Shown: positions 41,416-50,881, numbered from the stretch's first letter. The stretch is DNA of 64,000 nucleotides from Cnuibacter physcomitrellae (GCF_014640535.1 NZ_BMHD01000001.1:62001-126000); one strand, 5' to 3'. Notes: a model not told the origin generated them from the sequence alone. Translations and numbers: made by a program.

Positions 41416-43167
41416 TCACGCCGCGACGTCGGACTCGGAGTCGGCGATCGCGTTGAGCACCAGCACGGCCGAGTCGTTCGCCCCGATCGCGTACTCGTTC
41501 GTCTCGTCCTCGGAGCAGAGCTGGCCTGTCGCGATCTCCTCGATAGAGGAGACCAGAGCGCGGGCGCGCTGCAGCCGCATCTCGAGCTCGGCGATCAGCA
41601 CGCCCCGCTCGGCCTGCGCCGCGACGAGCGAGTCGCTGAGCCGCTCGCGGTCCTCGAGCGAGATCGCGGAGTCGGACAGCGCGCGGTCGCGCTCGTCGGC
41701 GAGGGTGCCGATCTCGGCGCGCGCCTCCTGCAGCTGCACCTCGAGGTCGGCGATCCGCGACTTGGCCGTGGCGAGGGCATCCGGGTCGGCGATGCCCGTG
41801 GCGACGTCGGCCGAGACGTGCGACGAGGCACGGACGGGGACGATGCCGTCGACCGACCCGACGAGGTCGGTCGCGTCGATGCCCTCGAGGTCCTCGTCGG
41901 AGATGGCGGGGACGGGAGCGGCCGGCGCGGCCTCGGCGGAGGCGGCGGCCTCCGCGGTGCCGGAGTCGGCGGTGCCCGGGTCGGCGCTCGCGCCACCGCT
42001 CGAGCGCAGCGCGGACAGCTGGGCCTCGTGCGAGGTGCGCATCTGCTGCAGCTGGGCCTCGTGGCCGGCGCGCATGCTGCCGACCTCGGTCTCGTGCCGG
42101 GCCTCGAGATCGGCGAGCTTCTGGTCGTACTCGGTGCGGAGCGCCTCGATCGACCCCTGCATCTCGGCCAGCCTCGCCGCACCCGTGGTCTGCTCGGCCT
42201 CGAGCTCCGCCGCGTGCGAGGCCGCGAGCTGGTCGAGGGCGTCGGCGTGCTCGGCGCGCAGGCGCTCGACCTCGTCGGCGTACCCGGCGGCGGCGCTCTC
42301 GGAGGCGGTGGCGTGCTCCTGCTGCGTCGACAGCAGGAGGGCGGCGTGCTCGGCCGCGGTGGCCTCGAGGGTCGCGGCGTGAGCCGCGTGGAGTCCGGCG
42401 ATCTCGGTCTCGAGCGCGGCGATGCGGGCGGCGCTCTCGTCGCTCATCCGTCCGACGGTCGTCGCGTGCTCGGTCCGGAGGGCGTCGACCTCCACGAGCC
42501 GCTGGCTCTCGAGCCGCTCGGTCTCCGACGCGAGGTGGTCGCGGAGAGCGGTGGTGTCGGCCTCGAGCTGGGCTCGGAGGGCAGCGGTGTCGGCGTCGTA
42601 CCGGGTCTGGAGCTCGCTCAGCTCGGCCTCGCGCTGGGCGAGCGAGGCGGACGTGGCCGCCAGGCGCTGCTCCGTGTCGGCCAGGCGAGCCGCGGTGTCG
42701 TCGAGCACGGCCTGGGTCTGCGCCAGGCGCTGCTCGGCCTCCTCGCGTGCCCCGTCGCGCGACCGGCGGTCGTCGAACACGAGTCCGAGCTGGGAGCGGA
42801 TGATCTCGAGGGGGTCCTCGGACTCCACCTCGTCGATCGGAGCCGGCGGCTCGTACGCCGGGCGGGCCGTGGGGTCGACGAAGTGGTGGCGGTAGAGGTC
42901 GTCGATCACGCTCTCGTACCGCGCCCGGAACTCCGGGGTCCCGATCTTCAGCGACGCGCCGACGAACGACAGAGCGGTGCGATCGCGTCCCGTCAGCGTG
43001 TAGGCCTCGGGATGCGGCTGCGGACCGTCGGCCGTCCCGCCGGTGGTGGGGCCGGTCGAGCCGCCCTGGTCGGGCGCAGGGGCGACCGCCACGGCAGCGG
43101 GCCGGTCGGGCTCGCCGTCGGGGGTGATCCCCAGTGCTTCGTAGTCGTTCGACGTGGCGTCGGACAT
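41416..43167 (-). CDS. Large coiled-coil cytoplasmic protein
   Basis: A 583-residue acidic protein. Residues 50-130 may fold (TGRDRTALSFVGASLKIGTPEFRARYESVIDDLYRHHF). Residues 135-380 are a long coiled coil of EL/AL heptads (RLAQTQAVLDDTAARLADTEQRLAATSASLAQREAELSELQ). A disordered Ala/Asp part follows, then a second coiled coil (residues 450-540). There is no signal peptide. DivIVA-like or scaffolding proteins share this layout, but no DivIVA motif is seen. GGAGG precedes ATG 43167. Confidence 0.75.
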   Translation of the reverse strand: MSDATSNDYEALGITPDGEPDRPAAVAVAPAPDQGGSTGPTTGGTADGPQPHPEAYTLTGRDRTALSFVGASLKIGTPEFRARYESVIDDLYRHHFVDPTARPAYEPPAPIDEVESEDPLEIIRSQLGLVFDDRRSRDGAREEAEQRLAQTQAVLDDTAARLADTEQRLAATSASLAQREAELSELQTRYDADTAALRAQLEADTTALRDHLASETERLESQRLVEVDALRTEHATTVGRMSDESAARIAALETEIAGLHAAHAATLEATAAEHAALLLSTQQEHATASESAAAGYADEVERLRAEHADALDQLAASHAAELEAEQTTGAARLAEMQGSIEALRTEYDQKLADLEARHETEVGSMRAGHEAQLQQMRTSHEAQLSALRSSGGASADPGTADSGTAEAAASAEAAPAAPVPAISDEDLEGIDATDLVGSVDGIVPVRASSHVSADVATGIADPDALATAKSRIADLEVQLQEARAEIGTLADERDRALSDSAISLEDRERLSDSLVAAQAERGVLIAELEMRLQRARALVSSIEEIATGQLCSEDETNEYAIGANDSAVLVLNAIADSESDVAA

Positions 43168-43207
43168 GATCCTCCAGGCCAGGTGGGCGTCGGGTGAGGT
43201 CGTCTTC

Positions 43208-43591
43208 TCAGGGTACCGGGGGCAGCGCTCTGCCGCGTAGTCGCTCGAGCTCTCTCCGGTCGCGCTTGGTGGGTCGTCCCGCGCCGCGGTCGCGGAGACC
43301 CAGGAGCCCGGCGAACTCGCGCGGCGGGCGCTCGGGCGAGCGATCGTCGTAGGCCGCGGCGGCCAGCGGGGCCGAGACGCGCTTGACGAGGAGCTCCTTA
43401 GCGATGAGCACGCGGTCGAAGCCCTCGATCCGGATGCGGACCTCGTCGCCCACACGGATCGCCTGCGCCGCCTTCGCGCTCTGGCCGTTCAGCCTGACGT
43501 GCCCGGCTCGGCACGCCTGCGTCGCGAGCGACCGGGTCTTGTAGACGCGCACGGCCCACAGCCAGCTGTCGATGCGCACGCTCCCGGACAT
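43208..43591 (-). CDS. S4-domain RNA-binding protein (Hsp15-like)
   Basis: A 127-residue protein with an S4 domain (residues 5-65: VRIDSWLWAVRVYKTRSLATQACRAGHVRLNGQSAKAAQAIRVGDEV) and a basic C-terminal tail (GAGRPTKRDRRELERLRG). Hsp15 binds the 50S subunit carrying stalled nascent chains. TAAGCT (43599-43604) lies 7 nt before the ATG, so the mRNA is probably leaderless. Confidence 0.88.
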   Translation of the reverse strand: MSGSVRIDSWLWAVRVYKTRSLATQACRAGHVRLNGQSAKAAQAIRVGDEVRIRIEGFDRVLIAKELLVKRVSAPLAAAAYDDRSPERPPREFAGLLGLRDRGAGRPTKRDRRELERLRGRALPPVP

Positions 43592-43598
43592 GCCCGAC

Positions 43599-43604
43599 AG
43601 CTTA
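43599..43604 (-). promoter_or_regulatory. -10 hexamer TAAGCT for the S4 gene
   Basis: TAAGCT on the minus strand, 7 nt before ATG 43591. Confidence 0.5.
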
Positions 43605-43643
43605 GGCACAGCAGCCTGGAGGAACGCGGAGTAGGGAGGACAT

Positions 43644-44615
43644 GTGACCGTCGTCATCGCCTTCCTCGCCAACCTCCTCGTCGCCGTCGCGAAGACCTTC
43701 GCGGCCGTCGTCACGGGTTCCGCCTCCCTCCTCGCCGAGGCCGCGCACTCCTGGGCGGATGCGGGCAACGAGATCTTCCTCCTGGTGGCCGACCGGCGAT
43801 CGGTCAGGCCGAAGGACGGCGCGCATCCGCTGGGGTACGGCCGGGAGGCGTTCCTCTGGTCGCTGTTCGCGGCCGTCGGCGTCTTCACGGTCGGCGCCGT
43901 GGTGTCGGTGATGCACGGGGTGCAGGAGCTCTTCGAGCCCGAGCCCGAGGCGCCCTCGGCGTACCTCCTCGGCTACATCGTGCTGGGCGTCTCCGCGCTG
44001 CTCGAGGGCACGTCGTTCCTCCAGTCCGTGGTCCAGGTGCGCCGTGGGGCGGGGAGGACACGGCGACGGCCGATCGACTACGTGCTGAACAGCTCCGACT
44101 CCACGCTGCGCGCGGTCTTCTTCGAGGACTTCGCCGCGCTGATCGGCCTCGGCATCGCCGCGCTGGCGCTGATGCTGCACCAGGTCACCGGGATCGCCGC
44201 GTTCGATGCGGCCGGCTCGATCCTCATCGGGGTGCTCCTCGGCGCCGTCGCGATCGTGCTCATCAACCGCAACTTCCGGCTCCTCATCGGATGGCAGCCC
44301 GGCACCGTCTTCCTGGAGCGGATGGGGCGGCTGCTCCTGTCGCAGCCCGAGATCCAGCGGGTCACCTACCTGCACCTGGAGTTCGTCGGACCGCAGCGCG
44401 TCTACCTGGTCGCCGCGGTCGACATCGTGGGCGACAGCCCGGAGCCGCAGGTGGCCGTGGCCCTCGCGCGCCTCGCCCGGAGGATCGAGGAGGACGAGGC
44501 GGTCGAGACGGCCGTGCTCACCCTCTCCGCCCCCGACGACCGCGACCTCGCCTTCGGCGACGCCACCGCTCCCGCTCCCGCTCCCGCCGACGGCGAGCGC
44601 GGGGGCGCCGCGTAG
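43644..44615 (+). CDS. Cation diffusion facilitator (CDF) transporter
   Basis: A 323-residue CDF transporter. Membrane helices 1-6 include LLAEAAHSWADAGNE (helix 2 metal site, HxxxD) and LNSSDSTLRAVFFEDFAALIGL (helix 5 region, ED site), followed by a cytoplasmic domain and an Ala/Pro tail. It exports Zn2+, Mn2+ or a similar ion by proton antiport. The HxxxD...ED set differs from zinc-specific HxxxD-HxxxD transporters, so Mn or Fe is possible. Start GTG 43644 has GGGAGG upstream. Confidence 0.87.
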   Translation: MTVVIAFLANLLVAVAKTFAAVVTGSASLLAEAAHSWADAGNEIFLLVADRRSVRPKDGAHPLGYGREAFLWSLFAAVGVFTVGAVVSVMHGVQELFEPEPEAPSAYLLGYIVLGVSALLEGTSFLQSVVQVRRGAGRTRRRPIDYVLNSSDSTLRAVFFEDFAALIGLGIAALALMLHQVTGIAAFDAAGSILIGVLLGAVAIVLINRNFRLLIGWQPGTVFLERMGRLLLSQPEIQRVTYLHLEFVGPQRVYLVAAVDIVGDSPEPQVAVALARLARRIEEDEAVETAVLTLSAPDDRDLAFGDATAPAPAPADGERGGAA

Positions 44616-44618
44616 GCT
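44613..44618 (+). promoter_or_regulatory. -10 hexamer TAGGCT for the helicase gene
   Basis: TAGGCT, 6 nt before GTG 44625. It overlaps the CDF stop codon. Confidence 0.5.
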
Positions 44619-44624
44619 GAGGCG

Positions 44625-47159
44625 GTGCAGCCGATGACCACGCTCCCCGAGACGGCGCCGCAGCTGCCGCATCCGTTCGACCCCGACGGGGCGTTCGACG
44701 CGATCTCGGAGTGGGCCGCCGCCGGCGGACGTCCGCTGTACCCGGCGCAGGAGGAGTCCCTCGTCGCCATCGTGTCGGGGGAGAACGTCATCCTCTCCAC
44801 CCCGACCGGCACGGGCAAGTCGCTCGTCGCCCTCGCGGCCCACGCGGTCGCGCTGGCCCAGGGGATGCGCACGTACTACACCGCCCCGATCAAGGCGCTG
44901 GTGTCGGAGAAGTTCTTCGCTCTCGTCGACGTGTTCGGGGCCGCGAACGTCGGCATGGTCACGGGCGACTCGGCGGTCAACCCGGATGCGCCCATCGTCT
45001 GCGCCACCGCCGAGATTGTGGCGAACCTCGCCCTCCGCCACGGTGAGTCGAGCGACGTCGCACAGGTCGTCATGGACGAGTTCCACTTCTACGCCGACCC
45101 GGACCGGGGCTGGGCCTGGCAGGTCCCGATCCTCGCCCTGCCGCGCGCCCAGTTCGTGCTCATGTCGGCCACGCTCGGCGAGGTCGACTGGCTCGCCGCC
45201 GACCTCTCCCGCCGCACGGGGCGCGAGACCGCGGTGATCACCGGTGTCGACCGTCCCGTGCCGCTCACCTACGACTACGCCACCAGCCCCATCCAGGAGA
45301 CGGTCGAGCGCCTGCTGCAGTCCGACCTCGCCCCGGTGTACATCGTGCACTTCTCGCAGCTCGCCGCGGTCGAGCGGGCGCAGGCGCTGTCGAGCATCAC
45401 GGTGGCCCCGAAGTCGGTGCGGGAGCAGATCGCCGAGATCATCGGACCGTTCCGGTTCACGACGGCGTTCGGGAAGACCCTCTCTCGGCTGCTGCGCCTC
45501 GGCATCGGCGTGCACCACGCCGGGATGCTGCCCAAGTACCGCCGTCTCGTGGAGCGGCTCGCGCAGCAGGGGCTCCTGCGGGTGATCTGCGGCACCGACA
45601 CGCTCGGCGTCGGGATCAACGTCCCCATCCGCACCGTGCTGCTGTCGGGACTGTCGAAGTTCGACGGCACGCGGATGCGCCAGCTCACCGCCCGCGAGTT
45701 CCACCAGATCGCGGGGCGCGCCGGCCGGGCCGGCTACGACACGGCCGGCCTCGTGGTGGTGCAGGCCCCGGAGCACGAGACCGAGAACCTCAAGGCGCTG
45801 CAGAAGATCGGCGACGATCCGAAGAAGCGGCGGAAGCTCATCCGCAAGAAGGCGCCCGAGGGGTTCGTGTCGTGGGGGCAGCCGAGCTTCGAGAAGCTCA
45901 TCGACGCAGCTCCCGAGCGCCTGACCTCGTCGATGACGGTCACGCACGCGATGGTGCTCTCCGCGATCGCGCGCGGCGGAGACGTCGTGGGCACGATGAG
46001 GGGCCTCCTCGAGGAGAACCACGAGCCGCGGGCCAGGCAGCGGGAGCTGATCCGGCAGGCGCTCGCGATCTACCGCACCCTCCTCGCCGCCGACGTCGTC
46101 GAGCGTGTCGTCGACCCCGACACGGGGGAGACGATCGTCCGGCTCACGGTCGACCTGCAGCCCGACTTCGCGCTGAACCAGGTCCTCTCGCCGTTCGCGC
46201 TCGCGGTGGTCGAGCTGCTCGACCCCGAGGCGCCGGGCTACGCCCTCGACGTGGTGAGCGTGGTCGAGTCGATCCTCGAGGATCCGCGGCCGATCCTCGG
46301 CGCCCAGGAGGCGCAGGCACGGGGCGAGGCGGTCGCCGCGATGAAGGCCGAGGGCATCGAGTACGAGGAGCGGATGGCGCTGCTCGAGGGGATCACGTAC
46401 CCGAAGCCCCTCGCTGAGCTGCTCTCGGCGGCGTTCGAGACGTACCGCCGCTCGCAGCCCTGGGTGGGCGACACGGAGCTGCGGCCGAAGTCGGTCGTGC
46501 GCGACATGTACGAGCGGGCGATGTCGTTCGGCGAGTACGTCGCGTACTACCGCCTCTCGCGATCGGAGGGGCTCGTGCTGCGCTACCTCTCCGACGCCTA
46601 TCGCGTCCTCCGGCAGACGGTGCCCGACGACGCGAAGACCGAGGAGGTGCGCGACATCATCGAGTGGCTCGGCGAGCTGGTCCGCCAGACCGACTCGAGC
46701 GTGCTCGACGAGTGGGAGGCGCTCGCGGCCGGGCTCGCCGCGCCGAGCGCCCGCAGCGACGCGCCCATCGTGCCGCCGGCGCCGCGCACGCTCACGTCGA
46801 ACGTGCGTGCGTTCCGCATCCTGGTGCGCAACGAGCTGTTCCGCCGCGTGCAGCTGGCGGCGCGGGAGGCGTGGGGCGAGCTCGGCGAGCTCGACTCCGC
46901 GTCGGGGTGGGATGCGGACCGCTGGGAGGACGCGCTCGCCGACTACTTCGACGAGTACGACACGATCGGCACGGGCCCGGCCGCACGGTCGGCGGCGCTG
47001 CTCGTCATCGACGAGGAGCCGGGGATGTGGCGGGTGCAGCAGATCCTCGACGATCCCGAGGGCGACCACGACTGGCGCATCTCGGGCACCGTCGACCTCG
47101 CGGAGAGCGACGAGCTCGGCTCCGCCGCCCTCCGCATCACCTCCGTCTCCCGCGTCTGA
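44625..47159 (+). CDS. Ski2-like DEAD/DEAH RNA helicase with DUF3516 region
   Basis: An 844-residue helicase: Walker A STPTGTGKS, TAPIKALVSEKFF, DEFH motif II (VVMDEFHFYAD), SAT motif (LMSATLG), and in domain 2 HHAGMLPKYRRLVERL, GTDTLGVGINVPIRTV and HQIAGRAGRAG (motif VI). The remaining 450 residues are the DUF3516-type C-terminal part of actinobacterial Ski2-like helicases. It probably unwinds RNA in decay or ribosome maturation. The start is leaderless GTG 44625; ATG 44634 is possible. Confidence 0.92.
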   Translation: MQPMTTLPETAPQLPHPFDPDGAFDAISEWAAAGGRPLYPAQEESLVAIVSGENVILSTPTGTGKSLVALAAHAVALAQGMRTYYTAPIKALVSEKFFALVDVFGAANVGMVTGDSAVNPDAPIVCATAEIVANLALRHGESSDVAQVVMDEFHFYADPDRGWAWQVPILALPRAQFVLMSATLGEVDWLAADLSRRTGRETAVITGVDRPVPLTYDYATSPIQETVERLLQSDLAPVYIVHFSQLAAVERAQALSSITVAPKSVREQIAEIIGPFRFTTAFGKTLSRLLRLGIGVHHAGMLPKYRRLVERLAQQGLLRVICGTDTLGVGINVPIRTVLLSGLSKFDGTRMRQLTAREFHQIAGRAGRAGYDTAGLVVVQAPEHETENLKALQKIGDDPKKRRKLIRKKAPEGFVSWGQPSFEKLIDAAPERLTSSMTVTHAMVLSAIARGGDVVGTMRGLLEENHEPRARQRELIRQALAIYRTLLAADVVERVVDPDTGETIVRLTVDLQPDFALNQVLSPFALAVVELLDPEAPGYALDVVSVVESILEDPRPILGAQEAQARGEAVAAMKAEGIEYEERMALLEGITYPKPLAELLSAAFETYRRSQPWVGDTELRPKSVVRDMYERAMSFGEYVAYYRLSRSEGLVLRYLSDAYRVLRQTVPDDAKTEEVRDIIEWLGELVRQTDSSVLDEWEALAAGLAAPSARSDAPIVPPAPRTLTSNVRAFRILVRNELFRRVQLAAREAWGELGELDSASGWDADRWEDALADYFDEYDTIGTGPAARSAALLVIDEEPGMWRVQQILDDPEGDHDWRISGTVDLAESDELGSAALRITSVSRV

Positions 47160-47198
47160 GCCCGGCGCGTCCGGCTGGCGGTTTCCGGCGCCGCCGGT

Positions 47199-47281
47199 GA
47201 GCCAACTCCGGACTTTCGGGCTTTGGCTGGGTAACTCCGGAGTTCTGGCGGCGTGTCGGCCTAAATCTCCGGAGTTGGCTC
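47199..47281. repeat. 83-bp element with 14-bp terminal inverted repeats
   Basis: GAGCCAACTCCGGA (47199-47212) and its exact reverse complement (47268-47281) flank a core with a perfect palindrome AACTCCGGAGTT (47233-47244). Three CTCCGGA motifs recur in 83 bp. It looks like a small palindromic intergenic repeat, of REP or MITE type. No target-site duplication is evident. Confidence 0.65.
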
Positions 47282-47343
47282 GGGGGCGAGCCCGCGCCGG
47301 CGGCCCGGGCGGGCGCGGGAGACGAGGTCAGGGGGAGACGAGG

Positions 47344-48027
47344 TCAGGGGGTGACGAGGTGGGGGAGCTGCCAGTCCCAGGCGAGGGCGGCGATGCGGAG
47401 GCCGGCGGTGAGGAGGAAGCCGACGGCCATCGCGGCGATCATGGGTGCGCGCATCCGCCAGACAGCCCACACGCCGAGGGCCCCGAGCGCCGCCGCCGAC
47501 GCGTAGACGCTCGAGGTGAGCACAGTGGGCACGACGCCCGTGAGGAGGTCGCGGGTGATCCCTCCGCCGACGGCGGTGAGCGTGCCGAGGATGACGGTGA
47601 CCAGCCCGTTCGATCCGTGGTCGACCGCCTTCTCCGCCCCGGTGACGGCGAACAGGGCCAGCCCGAGCGCATCCGCCACCGAGATCACGGCCTCCGGCAG
47701 CTCCGTGCCCGAGCCGACGACGCCGAGGGCGAGCGCTGACCCGCCGAGCGCGGCGACCAGGCGCGACGGCGACCGGAACGCGAACGGCGGCGTGTCGCCG
47801 AGCAGCAGGTCACGGAGGATGCCGCCGACCGTGCTCGAGGCGAGGCCGACCACGACGATCCCGAACACGTCGAGCCCGGCCAGGGCCGCCAGACGCGCTC
47901 CCTCGAAGGCGAACAGCAGCGTCGCGACGATGTCGGCCACGGTGAACGCGGTCGTCGCCGCACGGCTCCGAGAAGCGGGCGGCCGGGACGTCGCACCGGC
48001 AGAGCCGGCCGACGCGGCGGCAGTCAC
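47344..48027 (-). CDS. TRIC-type cation channel family protein (UPF0126)
   Basis: A 227-residue membrane protein with the duplicated glycine-rich helix pattern of bacterial TRIC channels: [48 protein letters not shown] in the first half and [18 protein letters not shown]...[17 protein letters not shown] in the second. It should conduct K+. GTG 48027 overlaps the RibD-C gene stop (GTGA), so the two are co-translated. Confidence 0.88.
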   Translation of the reverse strand: MTAAASAGSAGATSRPPASRSRAATTAFTVADIVATLLFAFEGARLAALAGLDVFGIVVVGLASSTVGGILRDLLLGDTPPFAFRSPSRLVAALGGSALALGVVGSGTELPEAVISVADALGLALFAVTGAEKAVDHGSNGLVTVILGTLTAVGGGITRDLLTGVVPTVLTSSVYASAAALGALGVWAVWRMRAPMIAAMAVGFLLTAGLRIAALAWDWQLPHLVTP

Positions 48028-48761
48028 GCCCGGACCCAGCGTGTGAGGAGCACCGAGTCCGCCGCCAGCACGTGCGCGAGCCGCAGGGGCGTCGGCGCCG
48101 CGCTCCCACGGGCGATCCTCGGGCCGGCGCCGCCTTCGAGCAGCGGCGACACCGTGAGGCAGAGCTCGTCGACGGCTCCGGCGTCGATGAACGCACCGAA
48201 CAGCGACGGTCCGCCCTCGCACAGGATCTGGTGCAGGCCCCGGGCGGCGAGGTCGGCGACCACCCGCTCGGGGTCCACCTGCTCGTCGCCCGCGACGACG
48301 ACGTCCGCGACCTCGGCGAGCCGCTCCACCGCATCCGCCGGCGCCGACTCCACGGTGTAGACGATCGGACGTTCGGGGGCCTTCGCGAAGAGGTCGTCGT
48401 CCGGGTCGAGATCGAGCGAGCCGCTCACCACGGCCATGACCGGATGCGCGGCCAGCCCGGTCGCCGAGCGCCACTCCCGCATCGGGTCCGGCGTGACGAG
48501 CGCACCGTAGCCCTCCTTGCGCACCGTGCCGGCGGCGGCCAGCACCACGTCGGCGAGGCCGCGGAGGGTGTCGAACACCGTCTTGTCGGCGTCGCCGCCG
48601 AGCCCTCCGGAGAGCCCTGACACCGTCGCGGAGCCGTCGACGCTCGCGATGAAGTTGACGCGCACGGTGGTGCGGCCGCGGTCCGCGGGCGCGTAGCGGG
48701 CGATGATCCCGGCGTGATCGAGCGCGGATCCCGACGGCTCGAGCGGGACGATGTCGGTCAT
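48024..48761 (-). CDS. RibD C-terminal domain reductase
   Basis: A 245-residue pyrimidine-reductase/dihydrofolate-reductase-like protein: [49 protein letters not shown], and [33 protein letters not shown] are family motifs. It reduces 5-amino-6-ribosylaminouracil phosphate or a related pyrimidine. No other riboflavin gene is nearby. AGGAG precedes the ATG. Confidence 0.9.
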   Translation of the reverse strand: MTDIVPLEPSGSALDHAGIIARYAPADRGRTTVRVNFIASVDGSATVSGLSGGLGGDADKTVFDTLRGLADVVLAAAGTVRKEGYGALVTPDPMREWRSATGLAAHPVMAVVSGSLDLDPDDDLFAKAPERPIVYTVESAPADAVERLAEVADVVVAGDEQVDPERVVADLAARGLHQILCEGGPSLFGAFIDAGAVDELCLTVSPLLEGGAGPRIARGSAAPTPLRLAHVLAADSVLLTRWVRA

Positions 48762-48804
48762 GGCGGCTCCTGGCTCTCGTGGATCGTGTCGGACGGGACG
48801 GGGT

Positions 48805-48838
48805 GACGGGCGGCGGATCGGGACGGGCGGCGGATCGG
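48805..48838. repeat. Two perfect 17-bp tandem repeats
   Basis: gacgggcggcggatcgg occurs at 48805-48821 and 48822-48838, followed by a partial copy, in the 106-bp gap between the folP2-like and RibD-C genes. This gap may be prone to slippage. Confidence 0.75.
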
Positions 48839-48867
48839 GACGGCGGGCGAGACGGATGGGACGGCGC

Positions 48868-49749
48868 TCACACGTTGTGCACGGGGTTCGCGGGCTCGCG
48901 CACCCCGAGCAGGGCCTCCATCATGCGCGCGGCCGCGACGGAGGCGCGAACGTCGTGCATCCGGAGGACCCGGGCGCCGAGCATCGCGCAGACGGTCGCG
49001 GCCACGAGCGAGCCCTCGAGCCGCTCGGACTTCGGCGCGTCGATGCTCTCGCCGACGAAGTCCTTGTTCGACACCGCGGCCAGGGTGGGGATGCCGAGCG
49101 AGGTGATCTCGTCCATCCGCCGGGTGAGCTCGAGCGTCTGCACGGTGTTCTTGTTGAGGTCGTGCCCCGGATCGACGAACAGCCTCGACTCGGGGATGCC
49201 CGCGTCGACCGCGCGCTGCACCCTCTCCTCGAGGAACCGACGGACCTCGCCGGCCACGTCGTCGTAGTGGGGGCGCGGGTACTCGGTGCGCGGCGCCGCG
49301 AGGCTGTGCGTGACGACGAGCGACGCCTCGGATGCGGCGACCACCGCGGCCATGTCGGGATCGCTGAGGCCGGTGGTGTCGTTCACCACCGCGGCCCCTG
49401 CCCGGATGCACGCCTCGGCCACCTCGGCGCGGAACGTGTCGACGGAGATCACCACGTCGGATCGCGCGGCGACCCGCTCGACCACGGGCAGCACGCGGTC
49501 GAGCTCCTCCGCGGCGGGGATCTCCGGACCGGGAGCGAACTTCGCTCCGCCGATGTCGACCCAGTCCGCCCCCTGCTCGGCCGCGGACAGCGCCGCCTCG
49601 ACCGCGGCGTCGAGCGCGAACGTGGCCCCCTGGTCGAAGAACGAGTCCGGGGTGCGGTTCACGATCGCCATGACGGCGATCCGCCGCGAGAAGTCGATCG
49701 TCCTCCGGCCCATCCGGCGGACGGGATGGCTGAGCGGAGGGAGCAGCAT
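48868..49749 (-). CDS. folP2: Dihydropteroate synthase homologue (FolP2-like)
   Basis: A 293-residue TIM-barrel protein: MAIVNRTPDSFFDQGATFALD, VDIGGAKFAPG, VVISVDTFRAEVAEACIRAGAAVVNDTTG, FVDPGHDLNKN, AVSNKDFVGES and ERLEGSLVAA. These match the actinobacterial FolP2 (M. tuberculosis Rv1207 type) more than true FolP; FolP2 is reported to lack dihydropteroate synthase activity, and its role is unclear. No folate genes flank it. ATG 49749 is used; GAGAAT 6 nt upstream is a weak -10. Confidence 0.85.
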   Translation of the reverse strand: MLLPPLSHPVRRMGRRTIDFSRRIAVMAIVNRTPDSFFDQGATFALDAAVEAALSAAEQGADWVDIGGAKFAPGPEIPAAEELDRVLPVVERVAARSDVVISVDTFRAEVAEACIRAGAAVVNDTTGLSDPDMAAVVAASEASLVVTHSLAAPRTEYPRPHYDDVAGEVRRFLEERVQRAVDAGIPESRLFVDPGHDLNKNTVQTLELTRRMDEITSLGIPTLAAVSNKDFVGESIDAPKSERLEGSLVAATVCAMLGARVLRMHDVRASVAAARMMEALLGVREPANPVHNV

Positions 49750-49829
49750 GGGGTCATTCTCGCCGATCGCGGTGTCCCTGCGTGACGAGGTGATGGGACA
49801 CCTCACATCGGCGTGAGAGGCTTGGGACC

Positions 49830-50735
49830 ATGGTGACCCTGCCGGCAGGCCTCCCTCGTGATCCCGGCGACGCGTGGGTGGAGGGGCCCGACGGTCGTCG
49901 CTTCTGGGGACGGTTCGGCGCGGCGGGTCTCCTCGTGCACCACCCTCGGGGTGGCGTGCTCCTGCAGCACCGTGCGGAGTGGAGCCACCACGGGGGCACC
50001 TGGGGGCTCCCGGGCGGGGCCCGTCACGAGGGTGAGAGCGCCGTCACCGGCGCGCTGCGCGAGGCGCACGAGGAGGCGGGGGTCCCGGTCGACGAGGTCC
50101 GGCTCTCCTTCAGCTCCGTCCTCGATCTGGGCTTCTGGTCGTACGTGACGGTCGCGGTCGAGGCCGTGGAGCAGTTCGAACCCACCATCGGCGATGCGGA
50201 GAGCCTCGAGCTGCGCTGGGTGGCCGTGGACGAGGTCGACGCCCTCCCGCTGCATCCCGGTTTCGCGGCCTCCTGGCCCGCCCTCGCACCGAGGCTCGCG
50301 CCTCCCACGACCCTCGTCGTCGATGCGGCTAACGTGGTCGGCTCCCGGCCCGACGGCTGGTGGCGGGATCGGCCGGGTGCCGCCGAACGCCTGCTCGCGA
50401 GGCTGGGCCGGCTGGCCGAGCAGGGACTCCCTGCCGGCACGCTGGGGGAGTCGCAACCAGGATCGATCTGGGCCCGCATCGTCGTGGTGCTCGAGGGCAA
50501 GGCATCGGCGGCGGCGGATCCCGAGGAGCCGCCCGCGCCGGTTCCGGCCATCCGGGTGGTGCGTGCGTCGGGGGCAGGCGACGACACCATCGTCGACGTC
50601 GCGGCCGAGGCGCCGGGTACCGTCGTGGTGACCGCCGATCGCGAGCTCGCCGGCCGTGTGGAGGCTGCCGGGGCACGTGTCATGGGGCCGGGCGCGCTGC
50701 TCGAGGTCCTGGACGCGCTCGACGCGGCGCACTGA
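49830..50735 (+). CDS. Nudix hydrolase fused to a YacP/NYN-like domain
   Basis: A 301-residue fusion. Residues 25-150 are a Nudix domain with GGTWGLPGGARHEGESAVTGALREAHEEAGV, a near-complete Nudix box (Gx5Ex7REUxEExGU). Residues 165-300 resemble the YacP/NYN RNase fold: LVVDAANVVGSRPDGWW, RVVRASGAGDDTIVD and VVTADRELAGRVEAAGARVMG. It may cleave a nucleotide-capped or modified RNA, but this is inference. GAGGCT lies 7 nt before the ATG. Confidence 0.85.
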   Translation: MVTLPAGLPRDPGDAWVEGPDGRRFWGRFGAAGLLVHHPRGGVLLQHRAEWSHHGGTWGLPGGARHEGESAVTGALREAHEEAGVPVDEVRLSFSSVLDLGFWSYVTVAVEAVEQFEPTIGDAESLELRWVAVDEVDALPLHPGFAASWPALAPRLAPPTTLVVDAANVVGSRPDGWWRDRPGAAERLLARLGRLAEQGLPAGTLGESQPGSIWARIVVVLEGKASAAADPEEPPAPVPAIRVVRASGAGDDTIVDVAAEAPGTVVVTADRELAGRVEAAGARVMGPGALLEVLDALDAAH

Positions 50736-50881
50736 GGTCGCCTCGGGTCGGACGCCGTCGTCCATCACGGAATACGGCGAGGTCTCGCCTCAGACGGCCT
50801 CGCTCGAGCGGATCACGTGATGAGCGACAGACGCTCGACGACGACGCCGGCGTCGTCGGGGTCGCGTAGTCTGCCTGGACC

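Noticed and set aside
50736-50881. Gene or repeat between the Nudix-NYN and AlkA genes
   Set aside because: No open frame with coding character and no clear repeat; probably just a promoter gap.
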